Source of the DNA: Cladochytrium replicatum
Taxonomy: Eukaryota > Chytridiomycota > Chytridiomycetes > Cladochytriales > Cladochytriaceae
Direction: 5' to 3'
Assembly (NCBI GenBank): GCA_025526935.1
Contig: JAHLKD010000057.1
Location: 186,001-250,000 of the forward strand
DNA: 64,000 nt
How positions within the stretch are numbered: position 1 is the stretch's first letter; every line of letters begins with the position of its first letter. The translations under genes and the position numbers were made by a program. The notes under the pieces are model-generated. The model ran no database searches. It was not told the origin of the DNA and saw only the letters and a list, made by a program, of their open reading frames with translations. Below, one piece after another: positions 1 through 10,573 of the stretch.

Positions 1-723
1 GGCGTAGAGATAAATCGCACACCTGGTAAAGCAAAAAGTGTAAGAATAACAGATGTTTCGACTTGGAAAAACTCTGCGTACGCGATGATGACGGTCGAGA
101 TAAACGTTCCGAGGAAGGCAAAAGTTAAGATGGACCCGAAATTGCGGAAAAAGTCTTTCTGTAAATTGAAAAATGTGTTAGCGTCATGATATTTCAGGAT
201 TTCTGCATTAAATCTTATACGAACCCGTTTCATGTCGTAACCAGAGTTCAGGATGATGGGCGGAAGCAACAGATTGAAAAAGTACTTGTGGTCAAAACTG
301 ACCATTCTCTGCAAATCAGGGGCTATTTAACGAGAGCCCATTAGAGAAACTCCTTATCGCACGCCAGAAACCTGACAAGTTTAACTCACAAGGAATCAGT
401 CGAATCACCAAACCCACTACAAGCCCTACATACAAAAAAAAGGCGAGAGACGATGAAAAACAACAAGCACCACGCGCAGATAGAATACCCAGGAATATGG
501 AGACGACAGTTTCATGAATAAACTTGATGCGTTTGCGTTGAAGGTAGTAGGATGTGAGCAGGGTAATGAAGAGGAGGGAGATGAGGATGAGGATGGCCCA
601 TGTCGAGATGATTTCTTCGGCATGCGGCGAGGGGTCGTGCGATGGCGAAGGCAACGCTGTGCCCGAGGGCAGTTGCGAGGTTGAGGACGGCGGAGGGTCC
701 TGGTCTTGCGGTGCCCTTTTCAT
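1..723 (-). CDS. NHX1: Na+/H+ exchanger, endosomal NHX/NHE type (5' part)
   Basis: A cation/proton antiporter of the CPA1 family, expected to exchange Na+ or K+ for H+ across endosomal or vacuolar membranes. Proposed exons, in order of translation: 723..489, 425..390, 322..63 and 22..<1; the 3' part lies outside the window. The first transmembrane helix is followed by a [16 protein letters not shown] segment, then [12 protein letters not shown], and then [17 protein letters not shown], the family's diagnostic motif. These match yeast Nhx1 in order and spacing. Introns are 426..488 (GTATTC...TAG), 323..389 (GTGAGT...TAG) and 23..62. The start at 723 follows upstream T/S-rich sequence that looks like 5' leader; the frame stays open further upstream, so a longer N-terminus is possible. 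The fold, pore residues and C-terminal tail cannot be judged because the gene is cut. Confidence 0.88.
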
Positions 724-1239
724 GATAGGTTTGTGGCTTGATGATGGTTGCGAGAGAAATGGGAGGAACGAATTGAGATTCAGTTTTACAATTTTGCTGG
801 AGGAGGACTGACTTGTGTTGGACTGTGTGGATGTGGGATATGGTGGTGGGAGTGGAAATGATTTGGAGATTAAGCCGTTCTGGACGTAAGTGAGTGGAGC
901 AAATACCCGAGCATCACCATGCATGCTTGGCTGTTCTGTTTCTCCATTCATACATACATACACATGTACTGCTCCTCTCTCCCCCTCGCTCCTTCCCTCT
1001 CTCTGCGTCCTCTCCCCCTTCTCCCCTGTGATCCACCCCCTGCCATACATTTGTGCCGGGCACAAACGTGCCCTAGCGCGCCACTTCGATCTCAAGACAC
1101 TCGTCGTCGCCTATGAAAGCAAGCCTCGTATCACGACTGCGAGCAGCCAAAAATCCACCCGCAGACAAACCGGCTTCCACCAGTATTTTCCAGTCCTTTG
1201 ATTCGCATGCACTTCCAACCACGAGATCTTTGGTGTTGA

Positions 1240-1512
1240 CGCTGGAGCTGTAGATCTGACTGTCGCACCGGCAGTAGGCGATCGACGACCACGAGACCCG
1301 GGCCACGTGTCGTTGAGTTGCCAGTACAGCACCCCACTGGTCTGCTGAGGCGGCGGTCGCCAGTGCTCGACTCCGATCCGGATGCACTCGGCTTGGTACA
1401 CTTGCGCAGGTGCACAGAACGCTCGAATGAGAAGGGGATGCGGAATCGGGTGGAGAAGTAGAAGAGGCGCTTGTAGTTCCCAGGGGTCTTTTTGGTGGGA
1501 TAGCATCACCGG
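1240..1512 (-). pseudogene. Beta-mannosidase (GH2) C-terminal relic with frameshifts
   Basis: Three reading frames in succession give pieces of one beta-mannosidase C-terminal domain. The first is HQKDP then GNYKRLFYFSTRF near 1450-1495. The second is QVYQAECIRIGVEHWR...GVLYWQLNDTWPG (about 1400-1290). The third is VSWSSIAY (about 1290-1265). In the family these form one continuous stretch: the QA-x-C-x-K/R-x-x-x-E-x-W helix, then LYWQLNDIW, then SWSS. Each change of frame needs a 1- or 2-base indel with no credible splice sites between. No upstream catalytic domain was found in the window. I read it as a decayed gene or gene fragment. A cluster of sequencing errors is the alternative. Confidence 0.6.
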
Positions 1513-1778
1513 GTCTTTGAGGAAGGAGTGTGTCGTGTCGCGCCTTGGTGTACGATTGATGTGCGCATGAGCTTAATGGGTGATTGTTGTTGTTGTTGGG
1601 TGATTGTGAAAGCGGGAGAATAGGTGGGTATTTATACGAAATCGTGTTGCTGTCGGGCAGAACGGGGGAATGGCCAAACCCCCTACAAAACTGGCTTGGC
1701 GATTAGTATTGCGCACAGACCACCACAAAGGTCTAAACAAACTTGAAGCCCATAATTCTCAGTCGCGATCCACCAAAT

Positions 1779-1981
1779 ATGTCTTTTGTTGAAGAGCCTA
1801 CTGACTATCGGTATGTTTTCTCTCTCCAGTAGAACTCATATGAACATTGCACCTATACAGGATTACCTGGAGAAGAAGGATAGCACGTTCTTCATTATTC
1901 GACAGCGACAACACTCTCCGCATTGAAGTCCTTTTCGTACGCATTTTTTTCGACTCCCACCGATTCCTCACCAACGACTAA
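1779..1981 (+). CDS. Small spliced ORF, 50 residues, unknown
   Basis: Two exons, 1779..1810 and 1861..1981, joined by a 50-nt intron with GTATGT donor and a TATACAG acceptor, give an open frame of 50 residues starting MSFVEEPTDY and ending at a TAA. The composition (WRRR, SSLFDSDN, LRIEV) looks more like protein than random translation. No family was recognised. The second exon may be spliced onward at one of several GT sites, in which case this is only the start of a longer gene. A T-rich tract (2040-2130) follows directly and could be its 3' UTR. Confidence 0.35.
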
Positions 1982-2380
1982 AAATTCGATTTGTGGGGAT
2001 GCCAGAAGGGACAATTCGATTCTCAGAGCTTTGTTGCTGTCCTTTCTTTTTTCCTTTTATTTCTTCTCTGTTTCTTTTTTATTTTTTGTATTTCATTTTA
2101 TTCATTTTCTGTTGTATTCTTTTGTCTGACATATCGGGATATGAGGTGCTGGGACTAGCGGGAAGGGAGATAAGGAGAGGGGGACTTTCCAGGGGGAGAA
2201 CGATTCGTCGTTCTCAGAAGTTTGAAAGCCCAATTCCATCATTACGTAGTAATACAGTAAGTATAGAAAAGTATAATGATCATATTAAATCATGAACGAT
2301 GATGTTTCGAAAGTGAACTCGATCGTTCCAGCAACTAATCATGATTGTGATTGGTCCACCCGTGTTGTGCCACTAAAGCA

Positions 2381-5300
2381 ATGGAGCAGGGGAGATCAAC
2401 CCATAAACTAGATTCCCTTCCTCCCATAGGATCTCGCCCTCCATGGGCAATTGAGCAACAGCGACAAGCCGAGACGCAAGTTACCGTGAGTCCCATCTCG
2501 AAGAGGCGAAAGTCCCCATCTGCACAACCGGTGCTCCAGCATCTCCACCATCGTAAAGCAAACGCTTCAAACATATCGCCCATCATCGACACATCACCAT
2601 CAAGCCCAGTCCGAGGTAGCAGACCGGGAACTCCCAATGCTATTGGATCAGGAGCAAGCACACCAGTCAACGCACTCAACTCCTCGCTTTCACCTCGATC
2701 GCCCCGAACCCCCCGCTCATGGAGTCCGGCCACACCGTCGCCGACAGCGCCGCTCCTGGGATCACCGACACGTCACCCAAATCATGTCCACAACCCCGTC
2801 CGAAACTGGTTGTTTGTGGTGTTTGTTTTTGGAATCGTTTCGTTCACGTATACGATCTTCAGATTTGGAGGCGAAGCATTCGGCTCTTTCCGCGACCGCA
2901 TTCGGTTTTGGAAGGGAAACGATGGCGACAGACCTGGTGCGATGAGTCAAGACCAAGATATGGGAGCGAAAGTTGAGCAGTTGATGGATGAAGTCAATTA
3001 TCTCAGAGCAAAGCTGGCATCGGTACAAGAAAAGCCCATCGGGGTTGGTTCATTAAATGCGTCTGCTTCATGTTGTGATGAGCCAAATACCGACTTCCTT
3101 CCACGAATGTGCCCGTCGTTGAGCACGTCGGAGTCGAAGAGAGGCTATGGGTATCTAGGATGCTACATTGATGACGACGCAAATAGGGACCTTCGAAGAT
3201 TCCTTCCGACTTTGTTTGCCTTCCCGGAATACTGCCAAAGCAGATGTTTTTTGGCCGGGTATCCACTTGCTGGTCTTCAGAATTCGGGAGAGTGGTTAGT
3301 GCAACAGTTTGAGCATATAATTACTACTTTAGCTGATATTCTTGATTAGCTGGTGCGGAGGAGACCGCAATCTTGCTGTGGGAATGGTTGAGAATGCAAG
3401 CACTATTGTTGAAGCACTTGGTGGTGGGAAATATGGTAAGGTTGGTGATGAGCAGTGCAATTTGAAATGCCGTGGTGATCCTTATGCGACCTGCGGTGGA
3501 CGGAAGAGGAATTCGATCTACCTTTCTGGTTTGTGCCTATGTTAATATTTCGAGGGGACTGGAATGAATTTTGTGAATACAGGGTTGATTGATCCAAGAG
3601 GGGGCAGCATGATCCAAATTCCCCAGAAAAATCAGGGATCCCTCATAGATTCTTCTGCGTGGTGTGATGGTGCACCAAAGCAAAGGTATTTGCACTCCCA
3701 GATTACCATTTTTCTGTTTCTTCTCACTTCGTTCTTGCAGGACTTGCAGATTTAAGTATCTGTACCTTCGAATCGATTCACGAAATTTGAAAAACTCCGT
3801 TTCAAAGAAAGACAATATTACCTTCTACTTTCTTCGCGGTGAGGGAAGCACTATACATAACTTTGATTTGCTTGCAAGTGAAGAGGCTGGAACAACTTTG
3901 CGAGCAGTGTTACCTTTATCAACTGAGCTCTCTGGGAAATGGGTAGACATCATCATTGTCGAAGATCCTCAGCAAGTGAGAGGACAAAGTGCTAAAGGCG
4001 CATGGGAGCCGGATGGAGTTGTACGCGAGCCGACCCTTTTGTTCGAGCCGAGGAGAAGTACTTACGAGTTCACCACCGACGATCTTGTACCAGCATTTCA
4101 AGCGCTTGTGAGTTATTCCAGACCAACACCAGATAGGATTCCAAGATCATCCGGCGACGCATTCGTGAAAAATTCAATTTTGAGGCACTCTGTTTACCAG
4201 CAAATGAATCAAATATCTGAGCAACTACTTCTTGAAAATCAGAAAAGTGGACTAGTGGAACCTGAACGCTGCGCTACGAGCTCCTCGTTACTCGGTAGGG
4301 CCCTAAGTTTTGGCAGACTTTGCAATCCCATACCGTTTGACCGATATACACGCATACTTATTGTTGGAGATGGGGTTCAAAATGACGCAGCGCATCTGCT
4401 CAGGTACCTATCATACTATCCAGTAACACACATAGACGATGTTTCGTGGGAAGGTATCGGGACAGTTCCCATCGATAGAATCATACCGTTTTCACCTTCG
4501 CCTGAGCAGCCGTCACCGCGATCAAGCGCGCATGAAAAAAACATATTCGCAGTACGCTTCGAAGATATACGTATCGGCTTGAACTATTTATTGCCATGGA
4601 GTTATGCGGGAGACCCCATTGCGGGTGCTGATTTGAAAGTGACAAAATTTGGATATCTAAATCTACCCCACTTCGCCGACTTCTTAGCGCGAGCGTTTGG
4701 TTGTGATCGTCGTGTTACTTTGTCTGCTCAGTCATTGATACAAGAGTCCCTTGCCAATTCGTTTGGCATTGTCGAACGATCTGACCGTGCATTTGCTTCG
4801 GGTCTCCTTGGCCTACAACCCCTGGACGAATGTGAAACAATAACGGACCGACCCTTTATGATCATTTTTGTTTCTCGAAGCCGAAGGAAGATCCTCAATG
4901 CCCCAGAGCTGGTGAATGAAAATCGTGGCATTTAGGAATGAGACACTTAAGATCATTTCATATAGGCGCGGGCGTTGAAGACTTTGAATTTGCCACTAGG
5001 TGTGAAGCTCATTCCCCTTGTGGTTCAGTATGAGCAGTGGCCTGCAAGCACGCTCATTCGCCTCGTGAGATGCAGTGGAGGAATCATCGCAATGCACAGT
5101 TCGATCCTCAGTCTTTCGGTGGTATGAATGGATTTCAATTGAAACACAATTTTCCGCCTAATTTGTACCTCAGTTTCTTCCAAGGAATGCATTCGTTATA
5201 GAGCTGTTCCCCTTTGCAATCGCAAGCGAATCACTTAGGTAAACAGAAGGTTTAGTGGATTGACAATTTATTGACCAGTTTTCAGGAAATACAAGGACAT

Positions 5301-5673
5301 TTCTTCATCGATGCGGGGAATAAGTTACGTTTCCTGGGAGGTGAGAATGAGATTCGTAACATCCTGAACTACTGATGCAAACCACTGCCAATAGAATAAG
5401 GCTCAAGCCAATACACGGATTTTTCCGGACAAGACACAAAAGGATGGAGGAATAAAGCATCTCAATGAAGAGCTTCAATCTACCATTGTTGCAATGCGTT
5501 CATCGGATGCACCACCAGTAAGTATTGGGACCATGGAAACCCCGGCACTTACACATCAATCCAAGTGTTGCAGTCATCCATTCTGGACTTTTCGTCTAAA
5601 TCAAGATACAGTTGTGGATATTGATGAAATCAGCCTTCTTTTGAAGAAATTCAAGCCATCCAAGCCATCGTGA
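2381..5673 (+). CDS. Membrane-anchored WSC-domain glycosyltransferase, GT61-like
   Basis: Proposed exons: 2381..3294, 3350..3528, 3583..3685, 3741..4911, 4966..5121, 5174..5238, 5286..5340 and 5395..5673. The protein has a Ser/Pro-rich cytosolic N-terminus and one transmembrane helix (NWLFVVFVFGIVSFTYTIF). A short coiled segment follows, then a WSC domain (GYGYLGCYIDD...ECWCGGD...ATCGG) in the lumen. The C-terminal part has GT61 (EOGT/xylosyltransferase-like) signatures: the RILIVGDGVQND start, SRSRRKILNAPEL, GGIIAMHSS near the end (family: G-x-HGA) and a final HPFW...NQDTVVDI. A type II Golgi enzyme acting on glycoproteins or cell-wall polymers is the likely role. The usual HG pair of GIVGxHG reads MHS here, so activity is uncertain. 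The ATG at 2381 is the first in frame. Its stop is 38 bp from that of DPM3. Confidence 0.72.
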
Positions 5674-5711
5674 TATGTGCGAATGTATTGCTGGACAATA
5701 CCCTCCCAAGC

Positions 5712-6108
5712 TTAATCTATGGAAACCCCTCTTTTCCTGAGGTCTGATTTTGCCTGGCTGATTTCCTAATCGATATTTAGAAAGGCCACTTTGAATAAAA
5801 CGAAGTGCTCAATACCTGAATCAGGCTAGTGTGAGCGTCATCGCAGTCGCGGAAAGTAAATAGGGCCCATCCAAGATTTCCCAGGGAGTATGCGCCAAAT
5901 GCAACCAACAGCCATAAAGGCACCTGGTATGATCCGATCAGCATACAATTGCCCAAGAAACCTGTCTAGAACGCACCACCGGTGTGATTTCATCTACCCA
6001 AGCTGGAATAGGAATGTCTTGAGGCAGTACCGAAGCGTGGAACAGCAGCACCAGCCAGACTGTCGCGAACAGCAGAGTGCTTGCGATCGTGCGTGTCGCC
6101 TTGCTCAT
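5712..6108 (-). CDS. DPM3: Dolichol-phosphate mannosyltransferase subunit 3
   Basis: Exons 6108..5980, 5923..5816 and 5765..5712 encode 96 residues, the usual DPM3 length. DPM3 is the small ER membrane subunit that tethers the catalytic DPM1 for making dolichol-phosphate-mannose, the mannose donor for N-glycans, GPI anchors and O-mannosylation. Two hydrophobic helices are visible (LLFATVWLVLLFHASVL and WLLVAFGAYSLGNLGWALF). The diagnostic TFRDCDDA motif (animal TFNDCEDA) follows, then a short charged tail ending LRKRGVSID. Both introns are about 50 nt, with GT-AG ends and phase 0. The start was chosen at 6108 because the hydrophobic helix begins 12 codons later; an upstream in-frame ATG would add a long non-homologous leader. 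Confidence 0.88.
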
Positions 6109-6251
6109 CCCCAGCTGCGTTTCCCGTTCACCAATGGTGCCCACAGCCACAGCTGATGGCAGAGTTGTTCCCACACGGCGGTCGTAGACTTGCAACACTA
6201 CCGGGTGCATTGTTGTTTCCGTGCGTGCGGAAGGTAGCGCTTCTGATCTGA
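6109..6251. promoter_or_regulatory. Shared divergent promoter, DPM3 / Dsc4-like gene
   Basis: The 143 bp between the two start codons must hold the promoters and 5' UTRs of both genes, which are transcribed in opposite directions. Both products act in ER/Golgi membranes. No clear TATA box was seen. Confidence 0.5.
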
Positions 6252-7576
6252 ATGTCGACTCCAATAAAGCGAGCGGTCAGCGGAATCGAACATGTCATCT
6301 GGGTCGAGTTCATCCACGTTTATCTGCTCGACTTTTCTCTCTTCAGCCTTATTCTCCGCGCCATAACACAACTTGTAAGAAAACCGTCCAAGATACCGTT
6401 TTTTCTACCTTTAATCATGCGTCGACTTCCAGCCTCAATCCCGAAGATGGATTATAAAGAGCCTCAAGTTTACCGTCTATTACATTTTGTGTTTCAGTCT
6501 CGTCTTTGTGTTGCGGCATACTACCGAACCAGAGCCTCCATCACTTATCATTGATTTCTTTGGACCACGTAGGTTGCCTTCAAATGTCCCTGTTAATATT
6601 CTGATGAACAGTTTCAGAACAACGCGCAACAAAAACATTTCTTATTTTCATGGACTTCTTTATTTGCATTTTGCAGCTTATGCGAGCGGCAGCCATTCAC
6701 GAGGCCGCTGTCGCAAGGTATAGTTCCTCAACTACGGCTCGATCCGAATCTCGTGCGAGAATATCTCGAAGACGACGAGCAGCATTCGCAGCACTTCAAA
6801 ACCTTCTCTCAGCAGGCCGATCCCGATCTCTTGCTGCTGGGCGGGCAGTTTTAGCATTTGGGAGAAGGGCAGGACGGCCGTCTCGCAGAAATTCATCCGA
6901 CTCGGAGAGCGACGATAACAATGTAGGGACTCCTGCAAATGGAGCTGGATCCCAAAATGGAGGAGTGGATCCGCCTGCCGATGGCTTCAATTTTTCTCCG
7001 GCAGCATTGTTTTCGGCGTCATCATCGGCATCGCTGTCACTTTTGGGAATTCAAAATCAGGGTGATGGGACAGGGGGGACCGAAACGTCTCGAAGGCAGA
7101 GGCTATTAAGACGACACGGGAGTAGTGGTGGGGAAGAGGATGATGAGGGATCACTCTTGAGTGCGTCGAATGCAAACGGGGGACGTAGTGGAAATGATTC
7201 AACAACCTCACGGCCGGCTCGGCCACGAAGCCAACGAAGTCGAGTTTCTTTTGTTCCACAAGATGATGTTCCGATAGCTAGGCGTCAATCTTCTCCACCA
7301 CTTCCAATGACAGAAGTAGAAAGCACTTCTGATTCAGAAGAGCGCACTTCTCCCGAGGATCAACGGAATGCTGTGGATCCATTCTCAGCGGTTCAGACTG
7401 TCGAGGTTAACGTTTCTGGGATGGTTTTCTCTGCATTTCGTGATTGGGGAAGGTCAACAGAAACGAGAGCTGAACCCACATTACCCAGTGCACCACCTCA
7501 ACAACAGCCGTGGTCTTCATTTATTGGACTATCAAATCGATCAGAAAACTCGAATTCTAGAGGACTTCCAATATAG
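6252..7576 (+). CDS. DUF1746 membrane protein, Dsc4-like Golgi E3-ligase subunit
   Basis: Exons 6252..6374, 6433..6568 and 6618..7576 give 405 residues. The N-terminal 130 residues have the DUF1746 pattern known from the fungal Dsc4 subunit of the Golgi Dsc ubiquitin ligase: YLLDFSLFSLILRAITQL, a second helix (VYYILCFSLVFVL), then PPSLIIDFFGP and a third helix (FLIFMDFFICILQLM). The remainder is Ser/Arg/Asp-rich low-complexity sequence with no domain seen. In fission yeast the Dsc complex ubiquitinates membrane proteins and activates SREBP. The family call rests on the membrane half only. A GTATAG at the start of the low-complexity part could be a further, unused or real, splice donor. Confidence 0.6.
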
Positions 7577-7862
7577 AACATATATACATGGCTGTGCAAA
7601 TTACTTTTGCTGAAGGTGGGCGATGCTCCAGATGACACCAAAAGTCAAACAATACACGATAAGCACTGTGTGAATCTATTTTGCTTCACCTATCTACCCC
7701 ATATTGCACATTGACCCTCATGATAACGTCATCAAGAGTTGTTTGGTTGAGCTCTCAATCTGCAGTGTCCTGCTCATCACTGCGATATCTCCCAATCTGC
7801 AATGTCGTACGCATCACTGCGATATTTTGCTGAAAATGTCGATAACGTTTCCTTGTGGAAGG

Positions 7863-9230
7863 CTATATCTCAATAAGACTGACCAGATCATCACACGCTG
7901 CAATTAGGGGAAAGGGTCGTAAAACAAAAGACTCCCATAGCGAATAGAGAAGGTGATTCCTTTCATAGCTTGCCTTGCCCCATTGCTCTTTTTCACTTCT
8001 ACCAGTCGAATTGCTTCGTTCTGTCCAGTTTCCCCGGATGCTCTCGTTCACGTGCCAGAACCGATCTTTCTTCATCAAGCACGTCCTCGCTACACTTGTA
8101 TCTGGTTAGATGTACGGCGCCGCCATGTTCAATCGTGGCCACCAGGTTAATAGTAACCGAATCATGCCCTCAGTCACACGACCGGCATGGATAAAGATAC
8201 CCAACAATCCCAATATTGCACTTATAGGATAGGAAAGTGCAAGTTTTCTGCTGAGCTCTAAGCAGTCTCTACCAAGAAAGCTTTTGTTTAGTGTTGAGAT
8301 AAACCCAAGCGGAGGGTATATGGAGTAACAGCTGGACTGGCTTCGTACACCTTTTACCTTGCTTCCGCTGCCGGTGCTCCCTTCTTTTTGTACCTTGCAG
8401 ATACCCGAACTGGAGCCCTGCCGACGTATTGTATAGATTGCGGCGATCAAGAACGCCAGACAGACTTGCCCGTGGGACCTCATCACGAAAAGTTGAGAAG
8501 AGCAGCCCGGGATAGACAGCCACGAAAATTTGGACTGAAGTAGCGTAGGCAGGTCCAAATGATAACATGCTGCAAAGCAAAGTGTTTGAAAGTCCATAGG
8601 AGTAGTTAACGGCTCAGTGTTTGTAAAGATCAGAAAATTTTGTCTAGGGTAAGTGAGAATGCTTACAAGAAGAGATTTGCGGGACCTTGTATACGACAGA
8701 GCTCGTATAGACCTTTGCTTCGGTCTGTAACAATAATGTAGTCGTGGAAACATCAGTGAATTTGGCTGCATCGTCAGTATAACCGTGACAGCATTCTTCT
8801 GGTGAAGAGTTCAGTTAATTATAAGCTTTGTTAACTCCACGCAAACCAGGACAATGCCATTGTAGTTGTAATAGCTTCTGCGTAAAACTTGGGCAGCTGA
8901 GAGATTGTTCCAAGAACTTTCTGAGGAGATTTGAGCTTTGATGAGATTGATGTTTGTTCAAAAGCACATTTGTCACAGAATTGATCAAGTTGTGACATGC
9001 CCTTAGTGGGGCGGGCTCAGATACAAAGTTGAAAGGAGTGGGTTCGACAGCCAGGGACGGTCCTCTATTTAGAATTGCCATGTATATCCTTGTCAGATCT
9101 GTGATCAATTTTGGGTCTGTGAGAAAAATCTTTCCAAACTTGTTTGTTTCCTTATATGGGGGGAGAGTAAGTACGAATGACAATGCTAGATTTTGTGGAT
9201 CAAGAGAGGATCTGTCAGAACTAATAAGAT
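7863..9230 (-). CDS. Multi-exon gene of unknown identity
   Basis: Several coherent minus-strand exons can be read but not named. The last is 7959..7863 (ends LVSLIEI), joined at W to 8168..8003, which holds HDSVTINLVATIEHGGAVHL and later LDRTKQFDW. Upstream, about 8580-8395 reads VQIFVAVYPGLLFSTFRDE and GVLDRRNLYNTSAGLQFGYL. About 8770-8650 reads TDDAAKFTDVSTTTLLLQTE, and 9230-8830 reads LSFVLTLPPYKETNKFGKIF and NLINSVTNVLLNKHQSHQSS. The 8003-7959 junction uses GTAGAA...AAAG; other junctions were not settled. The helical, leucine-rich 5' part suggests an armadillo/HEAT-like protein, which is a guess. The 5' end is not defined. Confidence 0.45.
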
Positions 9231-9299
9231 GCGTTCAGTCCATAGTAATGACGAGAATATCATGGTGTCCATCTACATACCTGCTGAATTAGAATGTTA

Positions 9300-10096
9300 A
9301 AAGGGCAACGAAAAAGAGAAAGAACTTTGAAAACCGTCCAAACTATGTGAAATGTTGTGGTGAATCAGTATAGTTGGAGTAGGGTATACTCCATTCGAAC
9401 ATGATTGAGTAGAGTCGATCCTGAGACTCATAAATGCCATTCAATCAGCTTTGCATATTCTTATATAGCAGTATGGCTTGATTACTAAACTACTGTTCCC
9501 AATAAGTAAATATTACTGTGATTACTAAATAGTGCTTCAATCAGACAATGGATTCTTTGTTCCTAAACGGGGACAAAGGATACCCTTGGACTGATGTAGC
9601 ACGTAAGAACACATTTCCACCATCGGTGCTGCTACGCGTTATTTAACTAGTCTGCTGAAGCCAACGAGAAAGTTACATCTCGCTTTGTTTTGGTTCGTGC
9701 AAGCGGCCCGCACAATGAGCGTATTTCGTTAATTCCGAAAAGTGCGTGCGTAAGCAGTAATCCTCACTTTACTCGAACGAAAAATGGGATTTTCAATGTC
9801 AGCAGCTGATCACTCGAAAGCTATACGGTCTCCCAGCGTCGCGCAAGATCTTTCTGGAGAAACACAATCTCCAGCAGTCGTTTTGTGAACAAAAAGCGAA
9901 GCAAACGTACAGTACGAGTCGTATCATCCGAAGGAGTTATGAGTTACAAGAGATTTTGGACAACATGGAGAAGAGTGTCAACAAGAAGAATAGTACGAAC
10001 AGTACCGACGCCGCTAGATTAAAGGATCAGAGGGCAAGGTCAAAGAGACCCACGCCGACCTCTACGCGAACGTGGCACTCCATCCAACCTGAGAAT
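9300..10096. other. Stretch without a supportable gene
   Basis: The left half (9300-9660) is AT-rich with no convincing ORF on either strand. From 9784 the plus strand opens in several overlapping short frames (a Lys/Arg-rich frame around 9850-10080, with MEKSVNKKNS), which could be the 5' exons of the gene read at 10097-10470. No splice arrangement joins them cleanly. Confidence 0.3.
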
Positions 10097-10470
10097 GATT
10101 TCTTTGTCGGTCTCGATTGCGTTTTGTCCGGGCTGGTCGTCGTGATGAATCTGTCGATAAAACTCAGCTGGCCAAAGCTGAGGGTGACGGCCGAAAGGAT
10201 ATGGAAGGTTTCTATCTTCGATCTTTTTTGGGTTTGGATAGGCCAAACCCGAGATTTCGACTCACAAACAATGTTTATAACCGCAAGCTGGTTCCTGTTT
10301 ACGACGAGGAAGAGTAAGAACCAAATAGCTCGGGTTCGTTTATCGTCACAGACAATACTGGGGTGCACTACACAGAAGCAGAACCAACCCAATTCTTTTC
10401 TAATCCGCCCAGTGAGGTGGATCCAAGTGAAGAATACAATAGCAGGCGAGAGCCCGCAGAAGTGGGTTGA
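10097..10470 (+). CDS. Unknown gene (3' part), interrupted by an in-frame TAA
   Basis: A plus-strand frame reads from about 10097 through LAKAEGDGRKDMEGFYLRSF, then FRLTNNVYNRKLVPVYDEEE, to a TAA at 10315-10317. It then continues in the same frame (SGSFIVTDNTGVHYTEAEPT, then an acidic tail) to a TGA at 10468-10470. The protein-like quality on both sides of the TAA argues that the two parts belong together. Bases 10314-10328 read GTAAG...ATAG, and removing exactly those 15 bases drops the stop and keeps the frame. Either this is an extremely short intron, or the gene carries a nonsense mutation. Upstream exons and the protein family were not found. The stop lies about 100 bp from that of the convergent ChAPs gene. 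Confidence 0.4.
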
Positions 10471-10573
10471 CAATTTGTATATGATGGCCGCTGCATCAAC
10501 GAGTGCTCCATTGATTGTATTTATGAGGATAAAGCTAACAGGTCCACTAAGAGCACAATTATCAAGCACAGTC

